Position numbers and translations under genes: made by a program
Part shown: piece after piece, positions 45,334 through 52,403 of the stretch
Numbering within the stretch: the first letter of the stretch is position 1
Layout: each line of letters starts with the position of its first letter
Notes under the pieces: model-generated
The model's input: the letters and a program-made list of their open reading frames with translations, nothing else
The model's database searches: none
What the model was told of the DNA's origin: nothing
Assembly (NCBI RefSeq): GCF_030646015.1
Contig: NZ_JAUSLT010000164.1
Span: forward strand, 32,017 to 96,016
Source of the DNA: Bradyrhizobium sp.
Lineage (GTDB): Bacteria; Pseudomonadota; Alphaproteobacteria; Rhizobiales; Xanthobacteraceae
DNA length: 64,000 nt
Reading direction: 5' to 3'

Positions 45334-46533
45334 CTAATCGTCCATGAACTCGTCTTCTTCGTTGACCTTGTCGTTGGCCTTATGCCGATGCGACACGCTC
45401 TTGCGGGCGCCGATCGATCCGGTCACGTAAGCTTCGCGCGCGGCATAGGGGGTGCGCTGCCCGGCGCGGCCGGCGATCTCCTCGCCCGAGATCGCGGCGG
45501 GCTGGCAGATGGTGCGCTGGCTCTTGCGGCGCATCAGATCGACGTGGATGTGATCGTAGTGATAGATGTTGGAGCCCGGCGCCAGCACGGTGTTGAACTG
45601 CTGGCAGGCGGCAGCCTGGATGTCGCGCAGGAATCCCTGCTCTTCCGGCATGCCCTTCCAGCCGTTCTTCACTGTGACGGTTCGTCCGTCGGCCAGCGTG
45701 AAGGCTGCGATATCAAGCGCGTTGCCGAAAGCGTGCTCGGAGATATGCGCGCGCGAATTGCCGTTCATGCCGCGGCAGGAATAGGCAGAGATCTGCTTGA
45801 TCTCGACCACGCGGATACCGAACCAGCGCATCGCGGCGGGCTGCACGGAATCGGCCAGCCAGCGATCGAGCGCCGAGACGATCGGACAGGCCAGGGTCGC
45901 CGCGGGCTTCATCGCCACCGGACCGAACGCCGCGACGGAATTGCCCTGCGCCGGTCCGAGCCGCGGCAGCGGCTGCGCGCTGGCGGGACGTTCCGAATAG
46001 GGCGCGGGCCCGCGATCCCTTGGATAGGCCGACGGCGACGGATAGCCTCCCCTGCCAACCGGCTCCTCCGAGGCGCGCGCGATCTCGTCTTCTTCCGGGG
46101 GGACGACGCCGGGCGCCGTCAATGAAATCGGACCGTTCGACGGCGCGCCATAGCCGCCCGGCTGGCGCATCGAACTGTCGGGATAGGAGGATGGCGGTGG
46201 AGCAGCCCGAGGCGGCTGCGAAACCGGCCAGCGCGGGCCGTTGCCGATGGCGCCGGGCGGCCGCAAATCGTCGGCAAAGCCGAAACTGCCGATGCTTTCG
46301 CCGAGGGCGGCCACCTTGAGCGGATATTCCGCGCCGCAGACCCCGGGGCCCGAAATCGGGTTGATTCGAACCAGTTCGGCGTTTTCTTTCACCGTCCCGG
46401 ACTTCAGGCATGCCAATTCGGCCTCGGCCCGCCACGGTTCGCGCTCCGCGGACTGAAAAAATCCGCGGCCACAGCCCGCTAGCGAAACAAGGACGAAGGA
46501 GCCGACGAGATACAAACGAACTCCGCGCGTCAT
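45334..46533 (-). CDS. Extensin-like family lipoprotein
   Basis: 399 residues. Lipoprotein signal with lipobox LAGC near residue 22. A long disordered proline/serine-rich segment (about 95-210) is followed by the C-terminal extensin-like (ExtC) domain, with ISAYSCRGMNGNSRAHISEH, ALDIAAFTLADG, a conserved cysteine (AAACQQFNTVLAPGSN) and HYDHIHVDLMRRK. The histidine/aspartate pattern resembles D,D-carboxypeptidase-like metallopeptidases, so peptidoglycan or sugar binding in the periplasm is plausible but unproven. Confidence 0.88.
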   Translation of the reverse strand: MTRGVRLYLVGSFVLVSLAGCGRGFFQSAEREPWRAEAELACLKSGTVKENAELVRINPISGPGVCGAEYPLKVAALGESIGSFGFADDLRPPGAIGNGPRWPVSQPPRAAPPPSSYPDSSMRQPGGYGAPSNGPISLTAPGVVPPEEDEIARASEEPVGRGGYPSPSAYPRDRGPAPYSERPASAQPLPRLGPAQGNSVAAFGPVAMKPAATLACPIVSALDRWLADSVQPAAMRWFGIRVVEIKQISAYSCRGMNGNSRAHISEHAFGNALDIAAFTLADGRTVTVKNGWKGMPEEQGFLRDIQAAACQQFNTVLAPGSNIYHYDHIHVDLMRRKSQRTICQPAAISGEEIAGRAGQRTPYAAREAYVTGSIGARKSVSHRHKANDKVNEEDEFMDD

Positions 46534-46662
46534 GCGCGCACGTTCAACGAATATATTTAAGGACTCTTCAACGCGTTGATTTCACGCTTCTTTAACCATG
46601 TTGCCGCCGTTCCATCCTGTGGACAGACGATAATAGTGCAGCAAGGCTGACTTTTTGCGTTG

Positions 46663-46688
46663 GGAACGCTTTGCTAGCTTTGGGAGTT
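46663..46688 (+). promoter_or_regulatory. EcfG-like promoter upstream of the 31-codon microprotein gene
   Basis: GGAAC (46663-46667), 17-bp spacer, AGTT (46685-46688). Alphaproteobacterial general-stress sigma EcfG recognises GGAAC-N16/17-CGTT; only the first base of the second box differs. It ends 35 bp before the microprotein ATG. Short motifs of this kind occur by chance, so the call is tentative. Confidence 0.4.
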
Positions 46689-46723
46689 GAGCGGGCAGTG
46701 ACGTGAACGACGGAGATTTCGCG

Positions 46724-46819
46724 ATGACCTTGCTGGGTCCCTGGGTCAGCAAAGTGAGCGTTGTTACCGCGTATGCAGCCATCGCCTTTGTTGGCGCCAT
46801 CGTGCTCGGGGTGTTCTAA
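46724..46819 (+). CDS. Putative 31-residue membrane microprotein
   Basis: ATG-initiated ORF starting MTLLGPWVSKVSVV and ending in one hydrophobic helix (AAIAFVGAIVLGVF). It has a ribosome-binding sequence GGAGAT 8 nt upstream, an EcfG-like promoter before it and a strong intrinsic terminator 30 bp after its stop, making a self-contained transcription unit in a 517-bp gap. A single-pass inner-membrane peptide, possibly stress-induced, is the likely product. No homologue is recognised by name. Confidence 0.6.
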   Translation: MTLLGPWVSKVSVVTAYAAIAFVGAIVLGVF

Positions 46820-46848
46820 CTCGATCACCACAACCCCAAATGAATCAG

Positions 46849-46887
46849 CGCCCGGCGGCCTGGAGCCATCCAGCCGCCGGGCGTTTT
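46849..46887 (+). terminator. Intrinsic terminator of the microprotein unit
   Basis: An 11-bp GC stem (CGCCCGGCGGC with GCCGCCGGGCG) followed immediately by TTTT. It ends the 31-codon ORF transcript. Confidence 0.85.
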
Positions 46888-47050
46888 CATGCGTCGAAAG
46901 CCATGACCGCTTCCGGTTTCTGAGCCGACCACGGCGAGAGATCGCAGCCTCGGGGCTCCCGATGGGAGCCCTGAAAACGGCGACAGGTTGTTCCGTTCCG
47001 CCGGTGGTCGATAACAACAGCCGGACACACAGAGACCTCACCGAGCTCCG

Positions 47051-47746
47051 CTAAGACCGCGGCTCCGTCGACAACTGCCGCGAGGTGATCAGCTTCTCCG
47101 GCCGGGTGACGGTCCGGCTCCAATTGTTGCCCGAACAGTAAAACCTTCCGAGCGCGCAAGCTTCGACCCGCAGCGCATTCGCTCCCTTCAGCGCCATGGT
47201 GCCGTAATAGGTATCGCCGCTGTCGTGGCTGTAAACGTTGCCGGTCCATTGCGAGCCGGTTTTCGGCTTCATATTCACCAGCACCGCCTCGCCCTTGTCG
47301 CTGGAGGATGGGTTGAGCGCATAGCCGCACAGCGCCTTTCCGCAGCGCTCGATGCGGACCGCTCCCTTGCTGCCCTCGCTCTGCCAGTCGCCGACAGGTG
47401 TATCGGCCGGATCGTCTTCCACCTGATGCGAAACGCTCGACACCTGCGGCGCAACGACCGCCGGTGGCCGGACGGCTTCGGCCGGCGGCGGAACGATCGG
47501 CGGCTGCACGGCGGCCGGCGTTTTCACCGGCTCGGTCACGTCGCGATCATCCTCGTCAAGGCGATCGCGCCCACGGCGCACCTGATAGATGCCCGGAATC
47601 GAAATCGAAACGCATGACGGAGAGTTGCAATGCCGGGGCGCCTCGATGCGGATGCGGTGTCCGCCGACGACGAAGGAAAACGTATTGCCGGCATGGGCAG
47701 ATGAACTGAGCAGCATCAGCACGATGAGAAAACAAAGTCGCTTCAT
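47051..47746 (-). CDS. Exported DUF2147 protein, paralogue A
   Basis: 231 residues. Signal peptide MKRLCFLIVLMLLSSSAHA, then a short module FSFVVGGHRIRIEAPRHCNS ending in PSCVSISIPG. A proline-rich linker follows, then a C-terminal DUF2147-like domain (VGDWQSEGSKGAVRIERCGK, LCGYALNP, WTGNVYSHDSGDTYYGTMAL). Cysteines are paired in both modules. It is the divergent sister of the gene at 47943. The start at 47746 has GGGAG upstream. A periplasmic role is inferred. Confidence 0.87.
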   Translation of the reverse strand: MKRLCFLIVLMLLSSSAHAGNTFSFVVGGHRIRIEAPRHCNSPSCVSISIPGIYQVRRGRDRLDEDDRDVTEPVKTPAAVQPPIVPPPAEAVRPPAVVAPQVSSVSHQVEDDPADTPVGDWQSEGSKGAVRIERCGKALCGYALNPSSSDKGEAVLVNMKPKTGSQWTGNVYSHDSGDTYYGTMALKGANALRVEACALGRFYCSGNNWSRTVTRPEKLITSRQLSTEPRS

Positions 47747-47812
47747 CGCAAGACTCCCGAGGAGTGTCCCGAATGCGGTGCGGAAAACTAGCGCCCGCGC
47801 AGCTGCACCGAA

Positions 47813-47826
47813 TGTGATTTGAATCA
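47813..47826. promoter_or_regulatory. CRP/FNR-type palindrome 1 between the DUF2147 paralogues
   Basis: GTGATTTGAATCAC, a perfect 14-bp palindrome of the form GTGA-N6-TCAC with a T on the left flank (TGTGA). This is the consensus shape for CRP/FNR-superfamily regulators. It lies in the divergent gap. Confidence 0.55.
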
Positions 47827-47860
47827 CCGTGCCGGAATGTCTGGCGCAGCCGGCCGCCTG

Positions 47861-47874
47861 GGTGACGCAGATCA
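47861..47874. promoter_or_regulatory. CRP/FNR-type palindrome 2 between the DUF2147 paralogues
   Basis: GTGACGCAGATCAC, again GTGA-N6-TCAC, centred 48 bp from the first site. Its centre differs from site 1 while the half-sites are identical, which suggests selection on the half-sites. Confidence 0.5.
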
Positions 47875-47942
47875 CGGAAGGCGGCTGTCGGCCCGCATAG
47901 GGTCCGGGCAAGTTCAAAAACCCGCTGCACCAGGAGGCTCAC

Positions 47943-48704
47943 ATGAAAAAGCTCTTCATACTCGCCGCGCTGCTGATGGCGACGACATCGGCCCAGGCCG
48001 GCAATTCGATTTCCTTCCAGATCGAGGGGCACAAGATCCGCATCGAAGCGCCGAGGAATTGCGACTCGCTGTCCTGCATCAGGATCTCGGCGCCCAGTAT
48101 CTCCGGCTCCAGCATCTCGGGCTCCAGCCTCGGTAATTTCAAGGGCTTCAAGTCGAAGGGCTCCAGCGACGATACCGAGGTTGCCGAACCCGCGCCGACG
48201 ACAGCACCGGCCGCGCCCGCCCCGGCTCCCGCCGTTCAGGCGCCGCAACCGGCGGCCCCCGTCGCCAGCACCGCTCCGGTCGCAACTCCCGCGCCGGCCG
48301 CGCCGACGACGGTGGCGACCGTCTCGCCCGCGCCATCCGTCGCCGTCGAAGCGCCTCCCGCTCCGGCAGCTGCCCCGATCACCGCACCACAGCCCGCCCC
48401 GGCCGCCGCGGCGCCTGCGCCGACCACCCCGCTCGGCATCTGGGCCACCGAAGAGAACAAGGGCAATGTCCGGATCGAGGAATGCGGGCAGAACCTGTGC
48501 GGCTATGCCGTGAAGACCGGCAAGAAGATCCTGATCAACATGAAGCAACAGGCTTCCAAATGGACCGGCACGATTCACGACCCCGATAGCGGCCGCAATT
48601 ACGACTCGACGATCGCGATGAAGGGCACCAATGCGCTGCGGGTTCAGGGCTGCGCCTTTGGCGGCATGTTCTGCGGCGGCCAGACCTGGAAGCGCGTCAG
48701 CTGA
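47943..48704 (+). CDS. Exported DUF2147 protein, paralogue B
   Basis: 253 residues. Signal peptide MKKLFILAALLMATTSAQA, then the same N-terminal module as its divergent neighbour (ISFQIEGHKIRIEAPRNCDS, then LSCIRISAPS). A serine/glycine-rich stretch and a long Ala/Pro linker (about residues 80-165) lead to a DUF2147-like domain (LGIWATEENKGNVRIEECGQ, LCGYAVKTG, WTGTIHDPDSGRNYDSTIAM). AGGAGG precedes the start and a strong terminator follows. The long linker could span the periplasm; that is inference. Confidence 0.88.
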   Translation: MKKLFILAALLMATTSAQAGNSISFQIEGHKIRIEAPRNCDSLSCIRISAPSISGSSISGSSLGNFKGFKSKGSSDDTEVAEPAPTTAPAAPAPAPAVQAPQPAAPVASTAPVATPAPAAPTTVATVSPAPSVAVEAPPAPAAAPITAPQPAPAAAAPAPTTPLGIWATEENKGNVRIEECGQNLCGYAVKTGKKILINMKQQASKWTGTIHDPDSGRNYDSTIAMKGTNALRVQGCAFGGMFCGGQTWKRVS

Positions 48705-48717
48705 AGCATCGATCTTG

Positions 48718-48751
48718 AAAAAGCCCTCGCGGATTTCCGCGAGGGCTTTTT
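48718..48751. terminator. Intrinsic terminator after DUF2147 paralogue B
   Basis: A 12-bp stem (AGCCCTCGCGGA with TCCGCGAGGGCT, 2-nt loop) flanked by an A-run on the left and TTTTT on the right. It is a strong terminator, usable in both directions. Confidence 0.92.
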
Positions 48752-48792
48752 GCTGGCCGGACGGCAATGGTTAACGATCGGTGCGACGGCAG

Positions 48793-48900
48793 CGATGAAA
48801 CAAATCTCAACGCGATGAAACCAATTTGCGGGTTTGACGCAAACGTCCTGAAACGGATGCCGGGTAGTTTCTTCGCAACGAAACGCCGGGGACCGGCGCG
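48793..48900 (+). promoter_or_regulatory. Shared TGAAAC upstream element, copy 1 (before the Cys-rich protein)
   Basis: A region whose first 61 bp align without gaps at about 75% identity (46/61 by eye) to 58351-58411. Three TGAAAC boxes keep identical spacing (20 bp, then 33 bp), and a later CGCCGGGG...GGCGCG block also matches. It ends about 54 bp before the start codon at 48954. The role is unknown; it may be a promoter/operator or a transcribed leader. Confidence 0.6.
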
Positions 48901-48953
48901 TGACTTAGGCAGACTTGACTTAGGCGAATTTGGGCGCTCACAAGGGGACATCA

Positions 48954-49271
48954 ATGACTTCAACTGGTTCGAATTTCGGCGGCTGCAAATTGCTGGTCGC
49001 CACCGTACTCGCCTTCGGCATGCTGACGACGGCCTCGCTCGCCCACACCGCGGAGCAGGAGCAGATGTGCGCCAGCGACGCGATGCGGCTGTGCAGTTCG
49101 GAAATTCCCGATGTCAATCGCATCACCGCCTGCATGCACCGGCAGCGCGCGGCGCTGAGCGACGGCTGCAAGGCCGTATTCCGCAAGGAAACGCCGGCGG
49201 CCACTCCCGTGAACTACACACCATCGAAGCCCGGCAAGCCGATCAATCTGGCGCCGGCCAGGGTGAAGTAA
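48954..49271 (+). CDS. Exported cysteine-rich-repeat protein
   Basis: 105 residues. Export signal (GGCKLLVATVLAFGMLTTAS, cleavage near AHTAE) and one cysteine-rich repeat: CASDAMRLCSSEIPDV, then ITACMHRQRAALSDGCKAVF, matching the C-x7-C-x(n)-C pattern of the Cys_rich_CPXG/GLG1-type repeat common in Bradyrhizobium periplasmic proteins. AGGGG lies 7 nt before ATG 48954, better than the in-frame start at 48930. Function unknown. It shares its upstream element with the unlinked L,D-transpeptidase gene at 58485. Confidence 0.82.
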   Translation: MTSTGSNFGGCKLLVATVLAFGMLTTASLAHTAEQEQMCASDAMRLCSSEIPDVNRITACMHRQRAALSDGCKAVFRKETPAATPVNYTPSKPGKPINLAPARVK

Positions 49272-49303
49272 GCACGCGGTCGATCGCGGCATGAATTCAA
49301 TGG

Positions 49304-49330
49304 CCCGCCGGTTGCTCCGGCGGGCTTTTG
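49304..49330 (+). terminator. Intrinsic terminator after the Cys-rich protein gene
   Basis: A 9-bp stem GCCCGCCGG with CCGGCGGGC, 5-nt loop, followed by TTTT. Confidence 0.88.
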
Positions 49331-49453
49331 CTTGTCCGCAGCGATCCCGCGCTTGTTCACCCGCGGTTCAGCCGTGCCGGTCTTTCAATGTCGGGGCTGT
49401 TCAATCGTGAGCGGCCTTGTATTCTGCAGGCCCATCTCCGGTCGGAATCCATC

Positions 49454-50794
49454 GTGACAGCGCATCGTTTCCTGGTTGCAGGCTGGCTGCTCTGTTGTCT
49501 GGCGCCGGCCGGCATGCCCGCACTCGCAGCAGACGGCGTGAACGAGCAGGTCAGGCTGGCCCAGGCCGCCCAACCGCAGGCGCAGCCGGCACCGGCGGCG
49601 CCCACCGCGGCGGCGCCAGGCGCCAGCGCGGACGCGCAAGCTCCCGAAGAGCCGATCGGCAATGTCGCAACCGTGGTCGGCAACGCCACCGTGACGCGCA
49701 ACGACGCCGCGATCCCGCTGAAGGTCAAGGACGAGATCTATCTCAACGACGTGGTGCAGACTTCGGCGAAATCGTCGCTCGGCATCACCTTCAACGACGC
49801 CACCACCTTCAATCTCACCGCCAACGCGAAGATCACCATCGACACCTTCGTCTACGAAGACGGCGGCAAGAACAACGCCGCGTTGTTCGAGGTCGTCAAG
49901 GGCACGGTGGCGTTCGTCGCGGCCTCGGTCGCCAAAACCGGCGACATGAAAATATCGACGCCGACCGCGACGCTCGGCATTCGCGGCACCTCCGGCGTGG
50001 TCGAGGTGCCGGAAGACGCCTCCGCCACCAGCCGCAACAACGTCGCGGTCAAACTATATCCGGACGCGGACGGCAAGGTCGGGCGGATCGAGGTCAACGA
50101 CCGCGCCGGCCTGCGGCTCGGCTTTCTCAGCCAGGGCGCCAGCGGCTTTACCATCCGCGCAGGCGCAGGCGCGCGCTTTGCCGCGGTGCCGCTGACGATT
50201 TCGCCGCAGCAGATTTTGCGCGATCAGGGTTTCGTGCGGCAGGTTCACTCGACGCAAAATCTCGGACGCCGGGTGGTCAACGAGCACCGCGCGTTCCGCC
50301 GCGCCAATCCGGGACTGCTCAATCCGAACCGGCCCAACCGCTCGGGTCAGCCAGGCGGGCTGCGGCCCAACGGACCGCAGCGGCAGAACAATTTGCAGAA
50401 CCGGCCCGGGCAGCAGCAACAACCTGGCCTGCCCAACCGGCAAGGCCTAAATCGACAAGGCTTGAACCGACAAGGCTTGAATCCACAAGGCTTGAATCCA
50501 CAAGGCTTGCCGCAGCGCGCGGGTTCGCCGGCGCAGCCGCGCGTGACCGGACAGCCGGCCCTGCCGCCGCGGCCGGGTCAGTTGCAACCGCCCGGCGGGC
50601 CAACGCGAGCCGGCGCGCCGGCACCGGCGCAACCAAACGCACCGGGCTTGGCGCCACGGCCGAACCTTCAGCAGCCCAATCTACAGCCGCAGCAGGGCGC
50701 GCCCGGCCTGCTGCGACCTGGATTGCAGAACCGGCCCGCGCTGCAGCGGCGACCGGCCGCGCCGGCAAGGCGACTGCCGCGGGAGATTCGCTAG
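49454..50794 (+). CDS. FecR-domain exported protein with a proline/glutamine-rich repeat tail
   Basis: About 446 residues from the GTG at 49454, which gives a classical signal peptide (TAHRFLVAGWLLCCLAPAGM, cleavage near ALAAD). An in-frame ATG at 49388 would add 22 residues. The FecR-like domain (about 70-250) includes GNVATVVGNATVTRNDAAI, LNDVVQTSAKSSLGITF, ALFEVVKGTVAFVAAS and TPTATLGIRGTSG. The C-terminal half is low-complexity, rich in Pro, Gln, Asn and Arg, with five GLNRQ/GLNPQ pentads. No sigma factor or TonB receptor lies nearby, so this is not a FecIRA system. Binding to wall or surface partners is inferred. Confidence 0.85.
   Translation: MTAHRFLVAGWLLCCLAPAGMPALAADGVNEQVRLAQAAQPQAQPAPAAPTAAAPGASADAQAPEEPIGNVATVVGNATVTRNDAAIPLKVKDEIYLNDVVQTSAKSSLGITFNDATTFNLTANAKITIDTFVYEDGGKNNAALFEVVKGTVAFVAASVAKTGDMKISTPTATLGIRGTSGVVEVPEDASATSRNNVAVKLYPDADGKVGRIEVNDRAGLRLGFLSQGASGFTIRAGAGARFAAVPLTISPQQILRDQGFVRQVHSTQNLGRRVVNEHRAFRRANPGLLNPNRPNRSGQPGGLRPNGPQRQNNLQNRPGQQQQPGLPNRQGLNRQGLNRQGLNPQGLNPQGLPQRAGSPAQPRVTGQPALPPRPGQLQPPGGPTRAGAPAPAQPNAPGLAPRPNLQQPNLQPQQGAPGLLRPGLQNRPALQRRPAAPARRLPREIR
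50444..50503 (+). repeat. 15-bp tandem repeat within the FecR-protein gene
   Basis: Four consecutive 15-bp units of the type GGCTTGAATCCACAA (units 3 and 4 identical), with partial units on both sides, encoding GLNRQ/GLNPQ pentads. The in-frame repeat could vary in number by slippage. Confidence 0.9.
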
Positions 50795-50814
50795 CAACGA
50801 TTCGCGGCTATGGA

Positions 50815-51393
50815 TCAGGCGCCGCGCCGCAGCCAGTCCCGCACTTTCTGCACCAGACTGCGCCGGCCTTGAGCCGTCCTGAACGCATCGTGGTTTTCAG
50901 GTTCAAGCGCCGGCGCCGGGACCGCCGCGTCGGAAAATGGCTCAGGCTGCCCGGTCTTCGGCGGCCGCGCCGTCCCGCCAACCGCGGCCCCCTCCAGCGC
51001 CAGCGGACCGACATTGGCCAGAAACGCGCGCTCATAGCCGCGCGAGAGCCGTTCAACGGCCAGGTCGAGCGGCAGCCAGTCGACCGCCTTTACATCGCGC
51101 ATCAGGGCGTGGACCTGCCCGCCCCTGGCTTCCATCCGCCAATAGTGCACGACCTTGGAGCCCCGGTTGGACTCGTAGACCAGCGTTCCCAGAAATTCGT
51201 GCACGGAGACATCGTGTCCGGTCTCTTCCAGCACCTCGCGCTCGGCGGCGGCGCGCGGCGTTTCGCCGTCATCGAGCTTGCCCTTGGGGAGGACCCACTC
51301 GTTGCGTTTGCGCAAGCGCACCACCGCGAACAGCGGCGTGTCCCCCTGCCGCAGCACAATGCCTCCCGCGGCCAATACAGGCGCCCGCGCCAT
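50815..51393 (-). CDS. Nudix hydrolase
   Basis: 192 residues. A complete Nudix box (GKLDDGETP, followed by REVLEETG; the GX5EX7REUXEEXGU pattern) follows the first strands (VLPKGKL). It probably hydrolyses a nucleoside diphosphate-linked substrate; the PKGKL context resembles the diadenosine/inositol-polyphosphate hydrolase-like branch. The C-terminal about 60 residues are disordered and end in VQKVRDWLRRGA. The ATG at 51393 is preferred over an upstream TTG. It is convergent with the FecR gene. Confidence 0.92.
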   Translation of the reverse strand: MARAPVLAAGGIVLRQGDTPLFAVVRLRKRNEWVLPKGKLDDGETPRAAAEREVLEETGHDVSVHEFLGTLVYESNRGSKVVHYWRMEARGGQVHALMRDVKAVDWLPLDLAVERLSRGYERAFLANVGPLALEGAAVGGTARPPKTGQPEPFSDAAVPAPALEPENHDAFRTAQGRRSLVQKVRDWLRRGA

Positions 51394-51479
51394 CCTGCGT
51401 TCCAATTTTGCGATTTCGAATCCGGTCCCGGTCGTCCGCTATATAGCGGCGCCCGGCGGCAAAATCGAGATCAGTGCGA

Positions 51480-52403
51480 TCAGGAGGTCCGGACCGTCCG
51501 CGCCGCCGGTCGCCGCATCAGCGGCTGACCGGCCTTGATCCGCGCGGAGTCCACCACATTGTCGCAGAACTCGAAATGATCAGGCGCCAGCACGATGATG
51601 GTCGAGCCGTGCTCGAACCAGCCGAGTTCATCGCCCTTGCGCACGCTTGTATCGCAGGGGAAAACCGTCGGCCCGCGGCTTTGCGCATTGAGCGTGAGAT
51701 CGAGAAAATGCAGCCGCAGGCTCGCGACCAGGATCGCGGCCACCGGCACCAGCGTCAGCGCCTCGCCTGTTGCCAGCCGCGTCTGGATCACCGCCCGTTC
51801 GTTCCTGCAGAACAGCCGCTCGACCCGCTTCAGCGCGATCGGATTGACGTTCCAGACATCGCCATGAACGAAGGTGACCCGCTCGATCCTGAAATCATGC
51901 GGCGCGTGGAAGCGATGATACATGCTGGACATCAGGCGCAGCGTAATGAACCGGCCGTTGCGGTGCTGCTCGACCAGCGCGGGGTCGCCGAGCAGGTCCA
52001 GAAGCGAGTAAGGCGCACCCTTGATCTGAAACAGCTCGGTCTCCTCGATCCGGCCGTGCGCGCCGATGATGGCGTCGCACGGGCTGACCACGACGGCAGG
52101 ATCGGGGTCGACCGGCCGCAGCCCGGGGCGAAGCTCACGGACAAAGCAATCGTGCAGGCTCTTGAAGCTGGTCTTGCGCGCCTCGCTGAGGTCGAGTTCG
52201 GAGAACAGCCGCCAGCACGCGATCGACATGTCCCTTACGACAGGGTTTTCGATTCTGCTGAACCAGCCCATGAACCGGGTCAGGGCCGCCCGCGGAATCC
52301 GGTTGGTCAGCAGGAAATTGAGATTTTCCTGCTGGGTCAAAGCGGCGATCAGGCCTCGCACTGTCATGATCCTGTCAGCTGTACTGGTTAGCGCTGGTGG
52401 CAT
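51480..52403 (-). CDS. Phosphatidylserine decarboxylase-family protein
   Basis: 307 residues. The psd family pattern is present: SPCDAIIGAHG, SSMYHRFHAPHDFRI (catalytic histidines), VERLFCRNERAV, and near the C-terminus the self-cleavage region GWFEHGSTIIVL. Here the usual LGST or FGST reads HGST; the serine that becomes the pyruvoyl group is retained. It is likely membrane-associated and makes phosphatidylethanolamine or acts on a related lipid. The start ATG 52403 has GGGAGAGG upstream. Its ATG shares bases with the divergent aminotransferase start. It is not next to a pssA gene, so it may be a second, specialised copy. Confidence 0.87.
   Translation of the reverse strand: MPPALTSTADRIMTVRGLIAALTQQENLNFLLTNRIPRAALTRFMGWFSRIENPVVRDMSIACWRLFSELDLSEARKTSFKSLHDCFVRELRPGLRPVDPDPAVVVSPCDAIIGAHGRIEETELFQIKGAPYSLLDLLGDPALVEQHRNGRFITLRLMSSMYHRFHAPHDFRIERVTFVHGDVWNVNPIALKRVERLFCRNERAVIQTRLATGEALTLVPVAAILVASLRLHFLDLTLNAQSRGPTVFPCDTSVRKGDELGWFEHGSTIIVLAPDHFEFCDNVVDSARIKAGQPLMRRPAARTVRTS

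Noticed and set aside
49417..51528. A 703-codon plus-strand frame overlapping the FecR gene
   Set aside because: It is frame-shifted relative to the FecR domain, Arg/Ala-rich, and extends antisense into the Nudix gene.
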